From contig ML213520.1 of NCBI GenBank assembly GCA_004369045.1, forward strand, positions 1 to 64,000: 64,000 nucleotides of DNA. The letters run 5' to 3'. Origin of the DNA: Heliocybe sulcata (Eukaryota > Basidiomycota > Agaricomycetes > Gloeophyllales > Gloeophyllaceae). The notes under the pieces were generated by a model that was not told the origin of the DNA, ran no database searches, and saw only the letters and a program-made list of their open reading frames with translations. Positions 1 through 11,569 of this stretch are shown one piece after another. How positions within the stretch are numbered: the first letter of the stretch is position 1; every line of letters starts with the position of its first letter. Made by a program: the position numbers and the translations under genes.

Positions 1-689
1 AGCTCGCTCAACTATCGCTTTACACCTGTCTTTCAGTTCGTGCGACTACTCTCCGTGTGCCGGCTCCGCGACTCCCACGTCTCGCCGTCGTCACAACCCC
101 AAGTGATCCTCATAGCCATGGGCAAGACCCTACACCCGACGACGTTCCACGTCGATGTCGGGGACATCAGCTTCGTACATGAAGCTTCAGCACCTCTGTT
201 GAGCACTATGGGATCGGCACAAGAGACGGACCCGGAACAGCAAACTGTCGAGTTTGATCCGTATGCACTTATGTCGCCTGATGCCGGGGAGATCGTTGCG
301 GAGAAGAGGTCTTCGGTAGGAGTGCAAGCAGGCTGATGTTCAAATCTGCTGTCCCTCCCCGTATGTGAGACTGCAGCTGGAACGGAATTCGAGCGGTCTT
401 TCCTACGTCGGGCAGGGCTGCAGTTACCAGCACCTGTAACAGGATCCGTAGCCACACGGTCTGTCGATCATAGATGAATCGATGACAGCTACAATCCCGT
501 GTGGTGCATCTCGGAGCAAGACAAGCAGGGTCGATGACTAAGTGTACTGATAAATTAGCAGCGTCTAAGAGAGTCTAGTCCGTCCAATTACAAGCTCTCC
601 GAGTCTGATCCCATAACCCGCACATGAAATGATAACGTATCGTAGTCAAGCCAACAACACAGTCCCGTCCATCCCTGTCTACAACCCAA
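1..689. other. left edge, no recognisable gene
   Basis: Short overlapping open frames exist on both strands (for example about 40-336 plus and 33-455 minus). None has a domain, signal peptide or splice pattern I can recognise. The stretch could be the end of a gene lying outside the window or plain intergenic DNA. Confidence 0.4.
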
Positions 690-1413
690 CTATAACACCG
701 CAAGCGCGCCGCTCAGCATTGCCACCAGCACGACGCTCGTGACAGCTGCCATCTGCATCATCGGGCCTTCGACCGTTTTCCATGCCAGGACGCCGTTGGC
801 ACTGGGCGGGAACGTCGTCGCGAAGGCGTTGGTGGGGTTGGGGCCGCCTGATATGCTGACAGTAGGCGCGGAGGTGAGGGGCTGGGGAGTGCTGGAAGCT
901 GACGAAGACGAGGCGACGATGGAGAACTTGTCCGAGACAGTGTACATGACGCCGTGGGTGCTGTTGAGGAAGAGGAGGAAGTAGTCGTCGGCTGCGGGCA
1001 CGTTTTGGAGGTATATGTTGAGGGAGGAGGTGTCGGCAGGGACTTGGAGGGAGGGCACGATGATGTTAGTAAGCGGGGATGAAGTCGCGAGGAGCGAAGG
1101 CGGAGGTGGATGCTCACCGTCTTTCGCTGCATAGAGGAGACCATCCTGGCTTAGCCTTGCTAATTCAACATCGAAGGAGGTTATTCCATCCAGCAGACCC
1201 TTCTCCCATGTGACCGGATTTGCTTGGCCATTCACCCACTGCGTCCCGTTTGAAGGGGAAGTGATTTCAAAGTAAGCTAATAGATGCGCATTTAACGCTC
1301 CGGGCATGACCGATATCGTCCAGCATTCACTTACAGCCATGAACAGCTAGTGGCAACAGCAGCCAAGCGGACAGGAGACTCAGTATAGTCGCTGGGATTG
1401 AGGAGAAGCGCAT
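690..1413 (-). CDS. Kre9/Knh1-like GPI-anchored cell-wall protein
   Basis: Small secreted protein of 196 residues from three exons: 1413-1335, 1276-1118 and 1042-690. The introns are 58 and 75 bp; the second carries a CTTACTAAC-like branch site. The first exon encodes a clear signal peptide (MRFSSIPATILSLLSAW... to AVHG). The mature part starts YFEITSPSNGTQWVNG and contains NVPAADDYFLLFLNSTHGV, the hallmark of the Kre9/Knh1 N-terminal domain found in many basidiomycete surface proteins. A Ser/Thr-rich stretch follows, then a hydrophobic C-terminal tail (AVTSVVLVAMLSGALAVL) typical of GPI attachment. Known for the family: surface location and links to beta-glucan assembly. Inferred here: a cell-wall or plasma-membrane GPI protein. 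The exact substrate is unknown. The summed exons close in frame. Confidence 0.82.
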
Positions 1414-2759
1414 GTTGCCGCAGGTCGAGGGCACGATAAGGATTCGGAAAACGAAGGACAAGATGTGTTCGCGAGCGGTGTAGAAGCCCAGTCACAGCAG
1501 ATTAACCTGAATGAGTAGAGGAACAGCGAAGAAAGAGAGGATACGAAGCGCTGGACGCTGTTAGGGCGATGGGAGCCCGCCGTGTCGGTGTTCCTGGCCT
1601 ACCGGCTTATTTGCGCAACTTTGTATTTAGTGGCGCTTCTGGCTCTGTCGTCGCCTCGTCGGTGCTGCGGCCTGCCACCTTCACCTTCGTCGAGCTCGAC
1701 AAGACCACGCGTTCTACCTCGTATCTCTGCTGCTACTGCTATTTGAGGACTTGGGCCTTTTATGTGACCTCTGACGCTGATTCACCGGAATTGTAGTACA
1801 GGGACGCGCCCAATGAACTTGAAGTTGTAGTACCTTGTTCGCCGGGTCTCCAGGACTCCTCTCCGAGCTCGACCTCTGTGGTCTCTTGATTCATGATTTT
1901 TTGAGGGCTCATGATAACTCTTCTAAGTCAATGCGAAACTTTTGTGTCTCATGATGTTCAGAATTGGCTGGCCTTCGTCCATTAGTCGAGCTCTGCGACC
2001 TCGGCCTTTATCCATCTGGACGGTCTGCTGGGACCCCTGTGGTTAGCTTTATGGTTTCATCGAATATTGCACCTCCTATTGCGACCGGTCACAGCTTGTC
2101 CCAAAGTCAAAAGGAACGCTGTGGGTAGCTCTTGTCGCCCTGTCCGCCTCGTGATTCTGTTATACCGAGTCACTGGGTCTATCGCGATATATCAACGGCC
2201 GTATCTTGCGTTTCGTTTCTGTCTCTACCCACTTCTGGGCGACCGTATTCTGCTCCGACGCTGTTCTTATCTTAACCTATTCTTGTGCGATACTCGACGC
2301 TCTACCTCCCCTGCGATCCCGGGGATCTCGATGCGTTCTAAGACGGTGCGTGACAGCTCCATGGGTGCCTCGCAATTAGCCTACTTCCATCTAGGCGTCC
2401 AATATTCAAGTTTCCGCGGGCACACTCATGGTCGCCGGTCGAGCCCTGCCCCTTGCTATGGTTGGCGACCTCTAAGTCCCGGTCATGGATCCTGGGCCTT
2501 CGTGGATTGGATTGTACTCATGATGAGCATGCGTTGCATGGCCTCATGCGGCCGCTATCGCCGCATAACCCTCATTTCGAACACTTCCCTGCAGTACTCA
2601 CAGTCGACGACCGAGCTTGCGTTGCCTCCGAGGGATTTCCGTGCGCTTCAAAGCGCACTGAAATGAACGCGGATATTGTATTATTTCTATTCTCTCAGTA
2701 TCCAATTATACGATTCCTTCCGTGCATCCAAAATACCCCTGGTCGAAGACTACTGGCGC
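1414..2759. other. intergenic, no supported gene
   Basis: The stretch between the Kre9-like gene and the hydrolase holds two open frames (1569-1796 and 2067-2666, plus strand). They have erratic composition, no recognised domain and no consistent splice structure. It presumably contains the promoter of the Kre9-like gene. I see no RNA gene in it. Confidence 0.4.
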
Positions 2760-3981
2760 TCATAATTTGCCGTTGATAATCTTGGCGGTTGCGGCCCAGA
2801 AATCCTCCGGAGCGTCCCAGTGGACCTGCGCACGTATCAAATTTAGCTAAGAAGTGCGGAATGATGACGGAAAACATCATGCCACTCACAAAGTGGTTAG
2901 CACCCTTGATCTCCTGGAACTTTATCGGGCGGACCTTCTTCCCCTTAGCAACGTTCTCCTTGTACTGTCTCTCCGCCTCGACGAACCCAAACGCACAATA
3001 CCAGTTTGTGTTCTCGCAGACCTGCCAGGCGACCTCCGTCCTCGGCAGCACACTCTTCACGAGGTCCTCGTCAAAGAACGCACGCTGCCCCATCTCGTTG
3101 AGCGCCGGCTGCATCGGGAAGAACATGGGAAACTCGGTGCGCGCCGCCGCGAGGCCGTCGAAGTTCTTTGCGTACTCCGCGGGCGTCATGTTGTCTACCG
3201 ACGGGCGTGCCCCGCGGGGCGTGAAGTCGAGCTCGAGGACCTTGCGCGTGGGCAGGCCGGCGTGGTTGTAGTAGCCAGAGACCCAGTAGCGGAAGTTATC
3301 GAAGACCTCTTGCGGGTTTTTGAACGCGGGGTCGGTGAAGGGGTTGTAGCCTTCCGGCGGCTGCGGGTAGCCGTACGTGAGGTGGGGAGGGTCTAAGCGC
3401 AAGCTGTGAGTCTCGACAGTGCTGGACAGACGCGGAAACGTACCGTAAAGGATCAACTGCCGCACGTAAGGCTCCAACTTCGCATACCTCTCCTTCGTGA
3501 CTGCCTCTGGATACGCGAATAGCGAGGTCGGCGTCGCGTTGCCTAGGGACCACCCCATCACGGCAAAACCGCCCGTCTTACCATCCGCGCTGGCCGCTGG
3601 AACGTTGAACTTGTCGGCGAACCAGATGAGGAAGTTGGCGACGTCGACGGCGACGCGCTCCATGAACACATGCTTGCCCGCGTTCAGGTCTTCCAGCTCG
3701 GCGTCAGTGTACTTCGTGGATCCGGCATAGTCTTTCCGGTTCACGCTGACGACCCGCACATTGTCCTTCGCGCCAAGAGGGAGGAGCTTGTGGAACGTCT
3801 CTGCACGAGAGATGTCACGCCTCAGCAAGGGGTGAGATGCGGACTGGGGTAAGCACTTACCGCCAGTGAAGGCAGAGCCGTGGTAGATCACGAGCGTGGT
3901 GTAGTTGTCCGAGCCCGGGACAGCGCCGCTGTCGATGTAGTAGATCTCAGTTCCTTTGGAGTCGATGACAGCGGTGGGCAT
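2760..3981 (-). CDS. alpha/beta hydrolase fold protein
   Basis: A 348-residue alpha/beta hydrolase from four exons: 3981-3861, 3800-3444, 3392-2890 and 2825-2760. Introns are 51-64 bp. HGSAFTGG sits where the oxyanion loop of the fold is expected, GWSLGN is the nucleophile elbow with the catalytic Ser, and GANHF near the C-terminus carries the probable catalytic His. The start at 3981 (MPTAVIDSKGTEIYY) is chosen because it matches the family's usual beginning; an in-frame ATG 51 bases upstream at 4032 would add a 17-residue unrelated leader. The last exon (VHWDAPEDFWAATAKIING) is reached only by removing an intron with a GTGAGT donor. The substrate is unknown, since fungal members range from esterases to epoxide hydrolase relatives. 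No signal peptide is visible, so a cytosolic enzyme is likely. A degenerate relative lies at about 25.2-26.0 kb. Confidence 0.85.
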
Positions 3982-4820
3982 GGTGGTGGACTTGTGGGGA
4001 AAGACACTTGTTCGTGGGTGGGTTGCGCTCAACCCATTGGTTGTTATATCGACATCAGCTGCCTCCAGGTGCCTTAGCGCGCCTGTTGCCTCGAGACGCG
4101 ACTAACCGTAAGGGTGCAGTGTGCTGGGTCGGTTGGCTAGATTTAGAGGCCTTCTCGACGCTGCCAAACCTTACAAGCTGCAGAGGTAATCTCGTACGCA
4201 TCGTTACAGCGTCGTAGATGACGATCGGGGAACGGAAGAAATCTTATCCGAAGTGTTCGAGGAGTACGTGCCCTAGTCTACCTTCTTATGTCCGCTACGT
4301 CCAGATTCGAAACGTCGGTATGTATCTATGCGCACTTGCGCCAAGAGAACGTTCTGGCGCGTATCCATGTTATGCATCGTCGGATGGGCCCGACAGATCT
4401 TCCTAGAGGCTGCATGTGCATTGCGAATCTAGGGTCATCCTAGGCAGGGCTGCAGGCAAAGAAATGAAGCTGCAAGCGGTTTTGCCTGGTCCCGAAAAGC
4501 AATTTTCAAAGGTAAGTCTATACCCTTTGCTTTCCGGTACTGAACTGCTAGAAAGCCATAGAAGCAGGGACGAGCGACCTTGATGTGGAGAAGCGGCCGG
4601 CCAGTAACTTACATAGTCAACATTCTTTGCGGGGCTATGCGCGTGAAAAATATCGATCGCTATGCTGTTGGTCTAATGTGCCTGAGAAGTATCTGCGGCC
4701 CTGGACCTGGAGGCCTTCGACAATATGTTTATGTTGTCGATGCCCGATTGGAGTCTTAACTCCGTTTCCTTGAGGACGTGATGCTGCTCAGCTGGTCAGA
4801 GAGGTTGCTGGAATGAAGAC
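3982..4820. other. intergenic, divergent promoter region
   Basis: About 840 bp between the start of the minus-strand hydrolase and the start of the plus-strand DUF6534 gene. No coding potential recognised. It should hold both promoters. Confidence 0.4.
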
Positions 4821-4829
4821 ATAAAAAAG
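4821..4829 (+). promoter_or_regulatory. TATA-like box
   Basis: ATAAAAAAG lies about 120 bp upstream of the ATG at 4944, in AT-rich surroundings. Position and composition suit a TATA element for the DUF6534 gene. No experimental support. Confidence 0.3.
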
Positions 4830-4943
4830 CCAGCCTTGCATCGGTTCTAGGCCTGTAGCGCTGCAAGACAAGTCACTCGACTTCCTCTCTCTTTCTCGGT
4901 CCACCACTAGTCGCATTACTAGATCGAAGGGAAAAGTGTCACA

Positions 4944-6982
4944 ATGGCCAATCCTTTAGCGGACACTTTCGCGCTCATGCTCATCGCATTTTTTATTGAT
5001 GCAGTGTACGTCTGAAAATCAACTCGCTGTCTAAGCGTGCTTAATCCCGGCGCATCTTATGTCGTCTCATACCACAGATTGTACGGCGCTGGAATCTTGT
5101 TGGCCTCGCAGTACTTCCAAAGATATCCAAATGATCCGCTATCGTCGAGGCTTACTGTACGTCCGCGTCACCTGGAATGGCCAATTGTTGCATACGTAGT
5201 ACTGATGGCATACACCGCAGGTTTTATCAATGGCGTACGTTCGGAGCGCTATCAAGCAGAGCACAGCTAAGGGATTTGTTTTGCAGCGTCGTTATGACCG
5301 TACAGATTTGCACGTACTTCGCTTGGGTCTACTATGCCTTTATAGACAGCTTTGGCCAGTTTACGAAGATCGACATAATGATACCGTAAGCCTGTCTCTG
5401 TTCGCGCTGCCCGACTTCATTGAACGTTGCCTAGGTTTGCTGTGACGCAGCTACTAGCCATTGTGGGTCAAAAATTTTCGTTGCGGGAAGCTTTCGTCTC
5501 AATGGCTGCGTCAGTATATCGTTGCGTTTATCTCGCAGTGCTTCTTCGCCGTCCGTGTCTGGAGATGTGAGTTGTTTCTCTACGATGTACGATGGGTATC
5601 CCGACTGACTCCTCATATAGTAAGTCATCATAATATCTGGTTGACAGGCTGGGTGGTGCGTATTTACAAGTCGGTTCTGTGTTCCTGAGTCTCACTAACC
5701 CGCCACAGGCACTCTTGGCTGGCTTGCAAATTAGTAGGTGTTATCTCTTGAGCGTCCGATGTCGTGACTAACCACGTATACGTTTCAGCCGCTGGTATTG
5801 GTGAGTGCAAGGATTACTCATGGCCTATTTTTTTTATTTACGTGAACGTTCTGCGTGCAGCTCAGACGACGCTCTCGTAAGGAGTGACCAACGGTGGTAC
5901 TTGTGCTTTCTCTGAATATTTTGACAGGGCGAAGGTCGGACGCTTCAGTGCCTTGGCTTCAACTGAGGTCCGTGACAGGCTGAGTGCGAATACCGGTTAG
6001 TTCTCATCGTTCCTTAGAGAGTCACGACCATTCAAAGTGCTGCGACCGCCGCATGCGACCTGAGTATTACTATAATTCTAATCACAGTAAGCCTGACCCT
6101 GTCTTCCCAGCAGTCAGTTAACGCTGATACCATCCATTGATAGCTATTCCATACCAGTCGTACAGGAATCAAACGGTATTGATGCATTCTATGTGGTATG
6201 TGACTTGCGATTGACGTTCACTTCTAGTACCGATACACTGCTGAATCGGCTAATTGTCTTCGCCATCAATAGAGGCGCATTGACGACGCGAGTCTTGGAT
6301 CCTATTGAATTTAACAAGTACTAACTCTGACGTCCTATCCAGCCTCGCGGCCTTCTTCAACATGCTCTTTGTGAGTATTTCTTTGACGGGCTTCTTTCTC
6401 TGAGCTGATCCCGTCTTCTCTCTAGTTCGTCGTCTTCCCCGCGACGTTTATCTTCATGCTTCCGCTCCTCCCTAGCGGTCAACGTATGTCCAATCCAGTA
6501 TGCCGACGCGCCCTAGAGCTCACGTCATTCATCTGCATTCCAGTCTACCTTATATCTGTGACTACAGCGTATGAGCATCCGGTTACTACTCTGTTTCACT
6601 GCTCAATTGTACCTCCTTCTAGTCTGATTTCGCGTCACACGATTGCTGACGAGTCGTCGCGTGGGGCAAATGTGAGTGCGGGGTCGCAGAGCTACCCGCT
6701 TTCGAATGTACAGCGGACGCATGGACGGACAGTGCCCGCCGGCGCGGGTGTGCATGTTGTGAGTCCTATTTTCGATTCGGGTGTCAGTAGTACAATCGTA
6801 ACCCTCTCCCTCCAGACCACGTCCGTTCTCACCTGGAATGGAGCAGATGCGGAGGCGGGCCAGACATTCGATGAGAATGATTCGAGTACCAAAAAGGTTG
6901 GTGGTCCATATAGCCGGCTCCTTGTATCGATATATCTCGATGAGCTGACCAGCCGATTTAGAAGTTCGTCGATATGGAGTAG
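4944..6982 (+). CDS. DUF6534-type multi-pass membrane protein, single copy
   Basis: Basidiomycete 7TM-like membrane protein of about 320 residues, rebuilt from about 17 short exons in 2 kb. It begins MANPLADTFALMLIAFFID, then LYGAGILLASQYFQRYPND, the usual first loop of this family. Alternating hydrophobic segments follow. The C-terminal half carries LFHTSRTGIKRTDTLLNRL and VFAINRGALTT, the core of the DUF6534 segment. A polar cytoplasmic-type tail ends in KKFVDME. One exon (5221-5234) is only 14 nt, and one junction near 6286-6344 works best as a GC-AG intron. Known: the family is expanded in Agaricomycetes and has no assigned function. Inferred: a plasma-membrane receptor-like or scaffold protein. 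It is far from, and clearly diverged from, the tandem triplet at 54-62 kb. Some small exon borders may be off by a few bases. Confidence 0.75.
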
Positions 6983-7771
6983 ACTGCCTTCCATGACCGT
7001 CCATCGTAAAGAGACAACCATGTACATAAGATCTTCATGCTGTGCTGGCGACAGAGTTACATACAGCGCCATCGTATATCTTGCTCACGCGTGGAGTGAG
7101 CGCTTGGTCACGACAGTTTCGGTTCAGCCGTATGATACGAGGGACTTCACGGAGGGGTCAAGCGCCCGATGTCCTCGTTACTATCAGAGGCCTTGGCTAT
7201 TGCGACCGCTGTCAGAGAGCTACATGTCAGCTCCTGTCTTACATCCTTAATGCGGTCCCAGAGTAGTACTGCACGAGTCAAATCAATCGAACCGAGTTTT
7301 GTAGTTGTAGTTGATAAGTCGGAAGCAATTCGAGTGGTCATCGAGGTGTCTTTTCGCAGTCTCCTGATACGAGCCAATGAAAACCGAGAAACGAGGGACA
7401 GAGAACATTACTATAAATTCTATTGATGCCACAGCAACCGGCAGTAGCCCACGAGTTTGCTAGCCTTCGACTCGCTACTTCCGTATGGCCGGTGGTGCAT
7501 GCACAAAGTTGTCGCGCCGGTATTAGGGCGGAATCTTCGCTACCTTAGGTGCTGGTGCATTGTGCGGTTTCTGTAGATCGCATCACGACTCATCTGTTCT
7601 CCCGATGCCGTGGTTAGGGCTTCAACTTTTGAGCTTGGGGGCCTCACGCCGTGACCGGGAGTAGGCCACAACTTGCGACCTAATTATGTGCCGGACTGAT
7701 AAACACGTTACCTTACATTTGTCGAGAATTCAGAAGTATCATTCCGTTAACCTATATATATGTGTGTGCCA
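6983..7771. other. intergenic, convergent 3' ends
   Basis: The 3' flanks of the plus-strand DUF6534 gene and the minus-strand epimerase meet here. An open frame continues to 7250 past the proposed stop at 6982, so a longer 3' exon cannot be excluded. Otherwise nothing recognisable. Confidence 0.4.
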
Positions 7772-8996
7772 TCATGCCAACCCAGCATCCACAGCTTTCT
7801 TGAAATGCTCAACGATCGGCACCATCCCACCCTTATCGACCTGAAACCCCAACGACAGCGCGTAGGAATTATCGAACCGCGCCGGCCAGGAACTCACGAT
7901 CCTGTGATTAGTTTCATCGTTCTGGAACTCCAGCAGCTCCAGGGCTTCCTTTCCTGCTACCTCTTCGAGTGCCTGGAGCTCCTCCCGAACGGTCACTGTG
8001 ATACCTGGGAGGCAGACCACGCGGGTGTGTGATGTGAAGGAGGAGGACGGGATGCGCGCTGCGAGGAGGAAGTTGTGGATAGTCGTTTCGGGGGAGGCGA
8101 TCCAGACGGCTAGGTCGAGCTCGGGGGAGGAGAGAGAATTGCCGATGGGACAGGTCGTGCGGACGCCTTTGAGAGGCTCGCGGATGATTGCTGAGGGTAC
8201 CGTAGGTCATGAGAACTTTGAGAGAAACGGGGAGGTACGTACCTGATAGGAAAGAGGACGTGGCTGCGGCCGGTGGTCCGGGACGCACCACGATGGTGGG
8301 TAGCCGGAGAATGCGTCCGTCGATGAACCCGCGTCTCGAATATTCGTTGATGAGGACCTCACACATGAGCTTCTCGGCCCCATAGGCGCCTTGAGGGGTG
8401 GCGATAGTGTCCGGAGTCACCACTTCAGGCTAACGGCTGCTCATCGGATGTCTCCAGTGATATTATACTGACTCGACTAACCAGCGGTCCGCCATAGACG
8501 GCGAGCGATGAGGTGAAGATGAACTTTGGCGGACGGCCGGTTTTGGCGCCAGCTCTACGAGCAGAATCCAGGACGGCGCGGACGGCGTCAAAGTTAACCT
8601 AAAGTGAGTAGCGCCGTTATCGGGCTGCTTTGGTAGGATAGAAGCTCTACTCACTTTCAGACCCAAATCGAAGTTATCTTCTGCTCCTCGAGACATGATC
8701 CCATGTAGGCAGTACACGACATCAGGGACGCCATAGGGCGTCTGGAAGAGGCCATCAGCCTGGCTTTGGTCCGTCAAGTCTGCCTTGATTGCAATCGCAT
8801 CCACCCCGTGGGGAGTCTTTGGTTCGACAATGTCGACTAGAACAAGGTGAGACGTCGATGGGTCTTTCACGAGCGCTTCCGCAAGCTGATGCCGTACGAT
8901 CAGCTGTGAATTTTTGGGATAGAGGTGCGCGGGACGTACCGCGCGGCCTAGGAAGCCTCCTGCGCCTGTGATCAGTATAACGGTGCGGTCTGACAT
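7772..8996 (-). CDS. NAD-dependent epimerase/dehydratase, D-erythronate dehydrogenase-like
   Basis: Extended short-chain dehydrogenase of 342 residues from five exons: 8996-8940, 8903-8655, 8598-8482, 8429-8243 and 8190-7772. Introns are 36-56 bp; the 36 bp intron is unusually short. The N-terminus MSDRTVILITGAGGFLG is the Rossmann NAD-binding loop. LVDIVEPKTPHGV and IKADLTDQSQAD fit the cofactor-selecting region. TSSLAVYGGPLPE precedes GAYGAEKLMCE, giving the catalytic Ser/Tyr-x3-Lys set. GRILRLPTIVVRPGPPAAA and VCLPGITVTVREEL match the DenD-like subgroup better than UDP-sugar epimerases. Known DenD enzymes oxidise D-erythronate with NAD in four-carbon acid catabolism. For this fungal protein the substrate is inferred only. 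No transit peptide is seen. Confidence 0.83.
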
Positions 8997-10065
8997 TGCT
9001 TGAGATGTATAGGGCTCTCGTTTGAATCATGATTCAGTCCGCGCCGTGAGAGAAGGGTCGTCCGTCGGAACCCCGTGATCATTCGACCGTCAGCTCATGC
9101 CCAGAATCGTACGCGATTGTTGAGACAGATGTGGAAGACGTAGGGATAGCACTGCAAGATACTGTGCAAGATACTGCAGGATAAGGGAACAGTGAGTTGT
9201 GAGCTGACTTTGCGGGACGGATGCAATAATCACAATTGACGGTCTTCAGTTTGGTTGCCGTGCCGCACGTGATACTATGCGTACACTGCACGTGATATCA
9301 TGCGTTCACTGCTCATCCGCATCCAACATATCTCTCATCTGTGCTGCGCTCCGGAAGACATCTGAATGCACCATCCTATGTCCGCAGTTCTGTGGGCCCT
9401 TAATCATCAGCACCACACAAGCTCTCCGACATGTGTGCCTGCGAACACGCATAGATAGTCCAACGAGCGCATCCGGGGTATCTCTCAATTGACCGTTCAG
9501 CGCTGACCGGACGGTATGGGCGACACGAAGGAATGGCTTCGCGAACCGACTCTCGGTCATTTACCTATGCACAATACTGGCAGCCACTCTCCCACCAGTC
9601 CTTCCTGGGCTTCCTGGGGGAAACTTGCGTTCCGGGTTCTCGCCGCGCTCAGTCCCTTGCTCTTCTTCGTCAGCCGGGCACTGGAATGGCATACGAACTA
9701 GAGTCTCCATTCACGCGTATAGTGGCAGACGTGCAGCGATAATTTCCATTGGGCCAGTATCAGTCTCCCGCTGGATTATGGATTACCGCAACACAAGTGA
9801 TACACGTACGACCAGTATTGCTGTGACGAGGTACCTGGCGACGAATACGACGCACGAATGAATACTAAACAGCATTTCTGGCGGTTGACGCTCATCATGA
9901 GCAGAGAGGGCTCGGTGTCTAAGGTCGTGAGACGAAACATCAGGAGGATCCCGTGCAGCCTTGGCGTGCCGCAATGCTTGGGTCCATCTAGTTCATATGA
10001 CAAGCACTGTTGCTGCGGATGTCTGGGCAGAGTTGGAGAGGGTACACCGCACTTGAGGCTTCGCT
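8997..10065. other. intergenic, no supported gene
   Basis: Promoter side of the epimerase running into the 5' flank of the copia fossil. Several short frames on both strands have no recognisable content. A matching 5' LTR for the copia fossil was looked for here and not found. Confidence 0.4.
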
Positions 10066-10599
10066 ATGCGGGTCTCGTTGTGCTGCCAGTTTATGTCTAT
10101 GAGGATGAAGAAGGAACAGGCCATGTCTTCCTGGATTGCCAAGGTACATGTGATTGCTTTCCACCTCACCATGAGTGATGTCGCCGTCGACGATGAGGAC
10201 CTCATACTCATCCTCACTATGGGTCTCCCACCATCCTATGAAAATCTTGTCATCGCACTCGATTCTACCCCCGCCGACATCTTTACTATTGATCTCGTTA
10301 TCGGCCGCCTCCTTAATGAAGAATCATGTCAAGTTGCTCACGGCGCCACTGGCACCCGCGCTGTACGCGCCGCCACGCGCTCTCGAGTCTCGAGCGATGA
10401 GGCTATAATCGTCGTGCCTGCTGCGCAACCTGTGCATCGCGGTCTCGCTCATATTACCTGCTTCTGCTGTGGCGTCAAGGGCCACTTCCAGGCCAACTGC
10501 CCGGAGCCCCTGTCTGCACCTCGCACTGTAGCTCCCACCCCCGAGGTGGCGGCACTCATTGCTGAAGAATCCGATGACGAAGACGATGGATGCTTTTAA
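10066..10599 (+). mobile_element. Ty1/copia retrotransposon fossil, gag region only
   Basis: The frame encodes a UBN2/gag-type copia capsid remnant: ILTMGLPPSYENLVIALDST followed by a short acidic linker and a CCHC zinc knuckle (CFCCGVKGHFQANC, about residues 150-163). No protease, integrase or reverse transcriptase follows; the 3' side goes directly to a polypurine-rich stretch and a probable LTR start at 10682. The element is broken, reduced to gag plus one end, so it is an internal-deletion derivative or a non-autonomous copy. The gag frame itself is still long, which suggests moderate age. Confidence 0.75.
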
Positions 10600-10681
10600 G
10601 CTTACGGGGAAGTCTTTTGGTATGGACAATGCTTCTTTTTCCTTCCTTTTGTTTGCTGTTCATGCTTCGCTCACGGGGAAG

Positions 10682-10870
10682 TGTTGGAATTTTAGAATAT
10701 ATATTTCTTTTTATTTTGAGCTTGCATGAAATGCGTGCGCGCAACCAGCGCACTTTATACCGTTTATATCAAATTCCGCTTATCTTTCATTGTTTCCATA
10801 GTATTGAGGTACGTGCTGTCGCACAACGGTCGTGCACATAGATAATGACTCTCGGACATTGTATATAGGT
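10682..10870 (+). repeat. probable copia 3' LTR
   Basis: A purine-rich tract (CACGGGGAAG) is followed at once by TGTTGGAATTTTAG, a typical copia LTR start. AT-rich sequence with a TATA-like run follows. The right end is not resolved; 10870 is approximate. No second copy is visible in the window, so the call rests on position after gag and the TGTTGG start. Confidence 0.5.
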
Positions 10871-11569
10871 ACTGTTGTATCTACGAGAATGCCATCACAT
10901 TTGCAACGAACACCCCCCGTTCTACCGTCAAATCTCACGTTCAAGTCAAATGCGCGCAACTAGCTTATAAAAATCTCACATTTGCCTCCCAGCTTCATCT
11001 TGGCGAGGACAAAGTGTCAGATAAGTCCTCCTTTTACCACCATTCCATCAGCTGTTCTTGCGATGATGGGTTTTGATAGTCGATGCAGGGTCAAATTCAC
11101 TCTGTTAGCAAATTCTTTGCTCATGACTTTCCCCATGCATCCCGTATCCAGTAGTGCTTGTGTGTCAATGTCTCCACAACCAATTTGAACTGGGATATGT
11201 AATGATCGTTCATCATCATTCAGGGTTCCCCGTATTGCAATCAATTGTAGTAGAAGCAGCAGACTCAGCATTGACTTGACCTGCCTCAGGCAAAATCCTC
11301 CATTTCCCCGAATGCTTCCACACATTCGTCCTCCGTCATCTGGTCTAGGAGTTCTTTGAATGCTTTAACCCGGTCAAAGGTCGCCTTGGACTCTCGTCCC
11401 GGATTATGGATTGGAGCTTTGTGGACTCTGACTGGTTCGTCTTCTTCTTCTACTGCCTTGATACTGGCTTGGGCAGTGTCGTCTTCATTATCAGTGACTT
11501 TCCTAGACTTGAACTTCTGGTTGTCCTTCTTATGGTCCGAGGCGCTGATGAACACGAACACACAATGAA

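Noticed and set aside
2453-2776. Faint resemblance to a copia protease-like region (SWIL.., ..VDDRACVAS..)
   Set aside because: No Asp-Ser-Gly core, no neighbouring gag or pol, and the similarity is within chance.
3982-4032. Upstream in-frame ATG for the alpha/beta hydrolase
   Set aside because: It would add 17 residues unlike the family; the internal Met gives the usual beginning MPTAVIDSKGTE.
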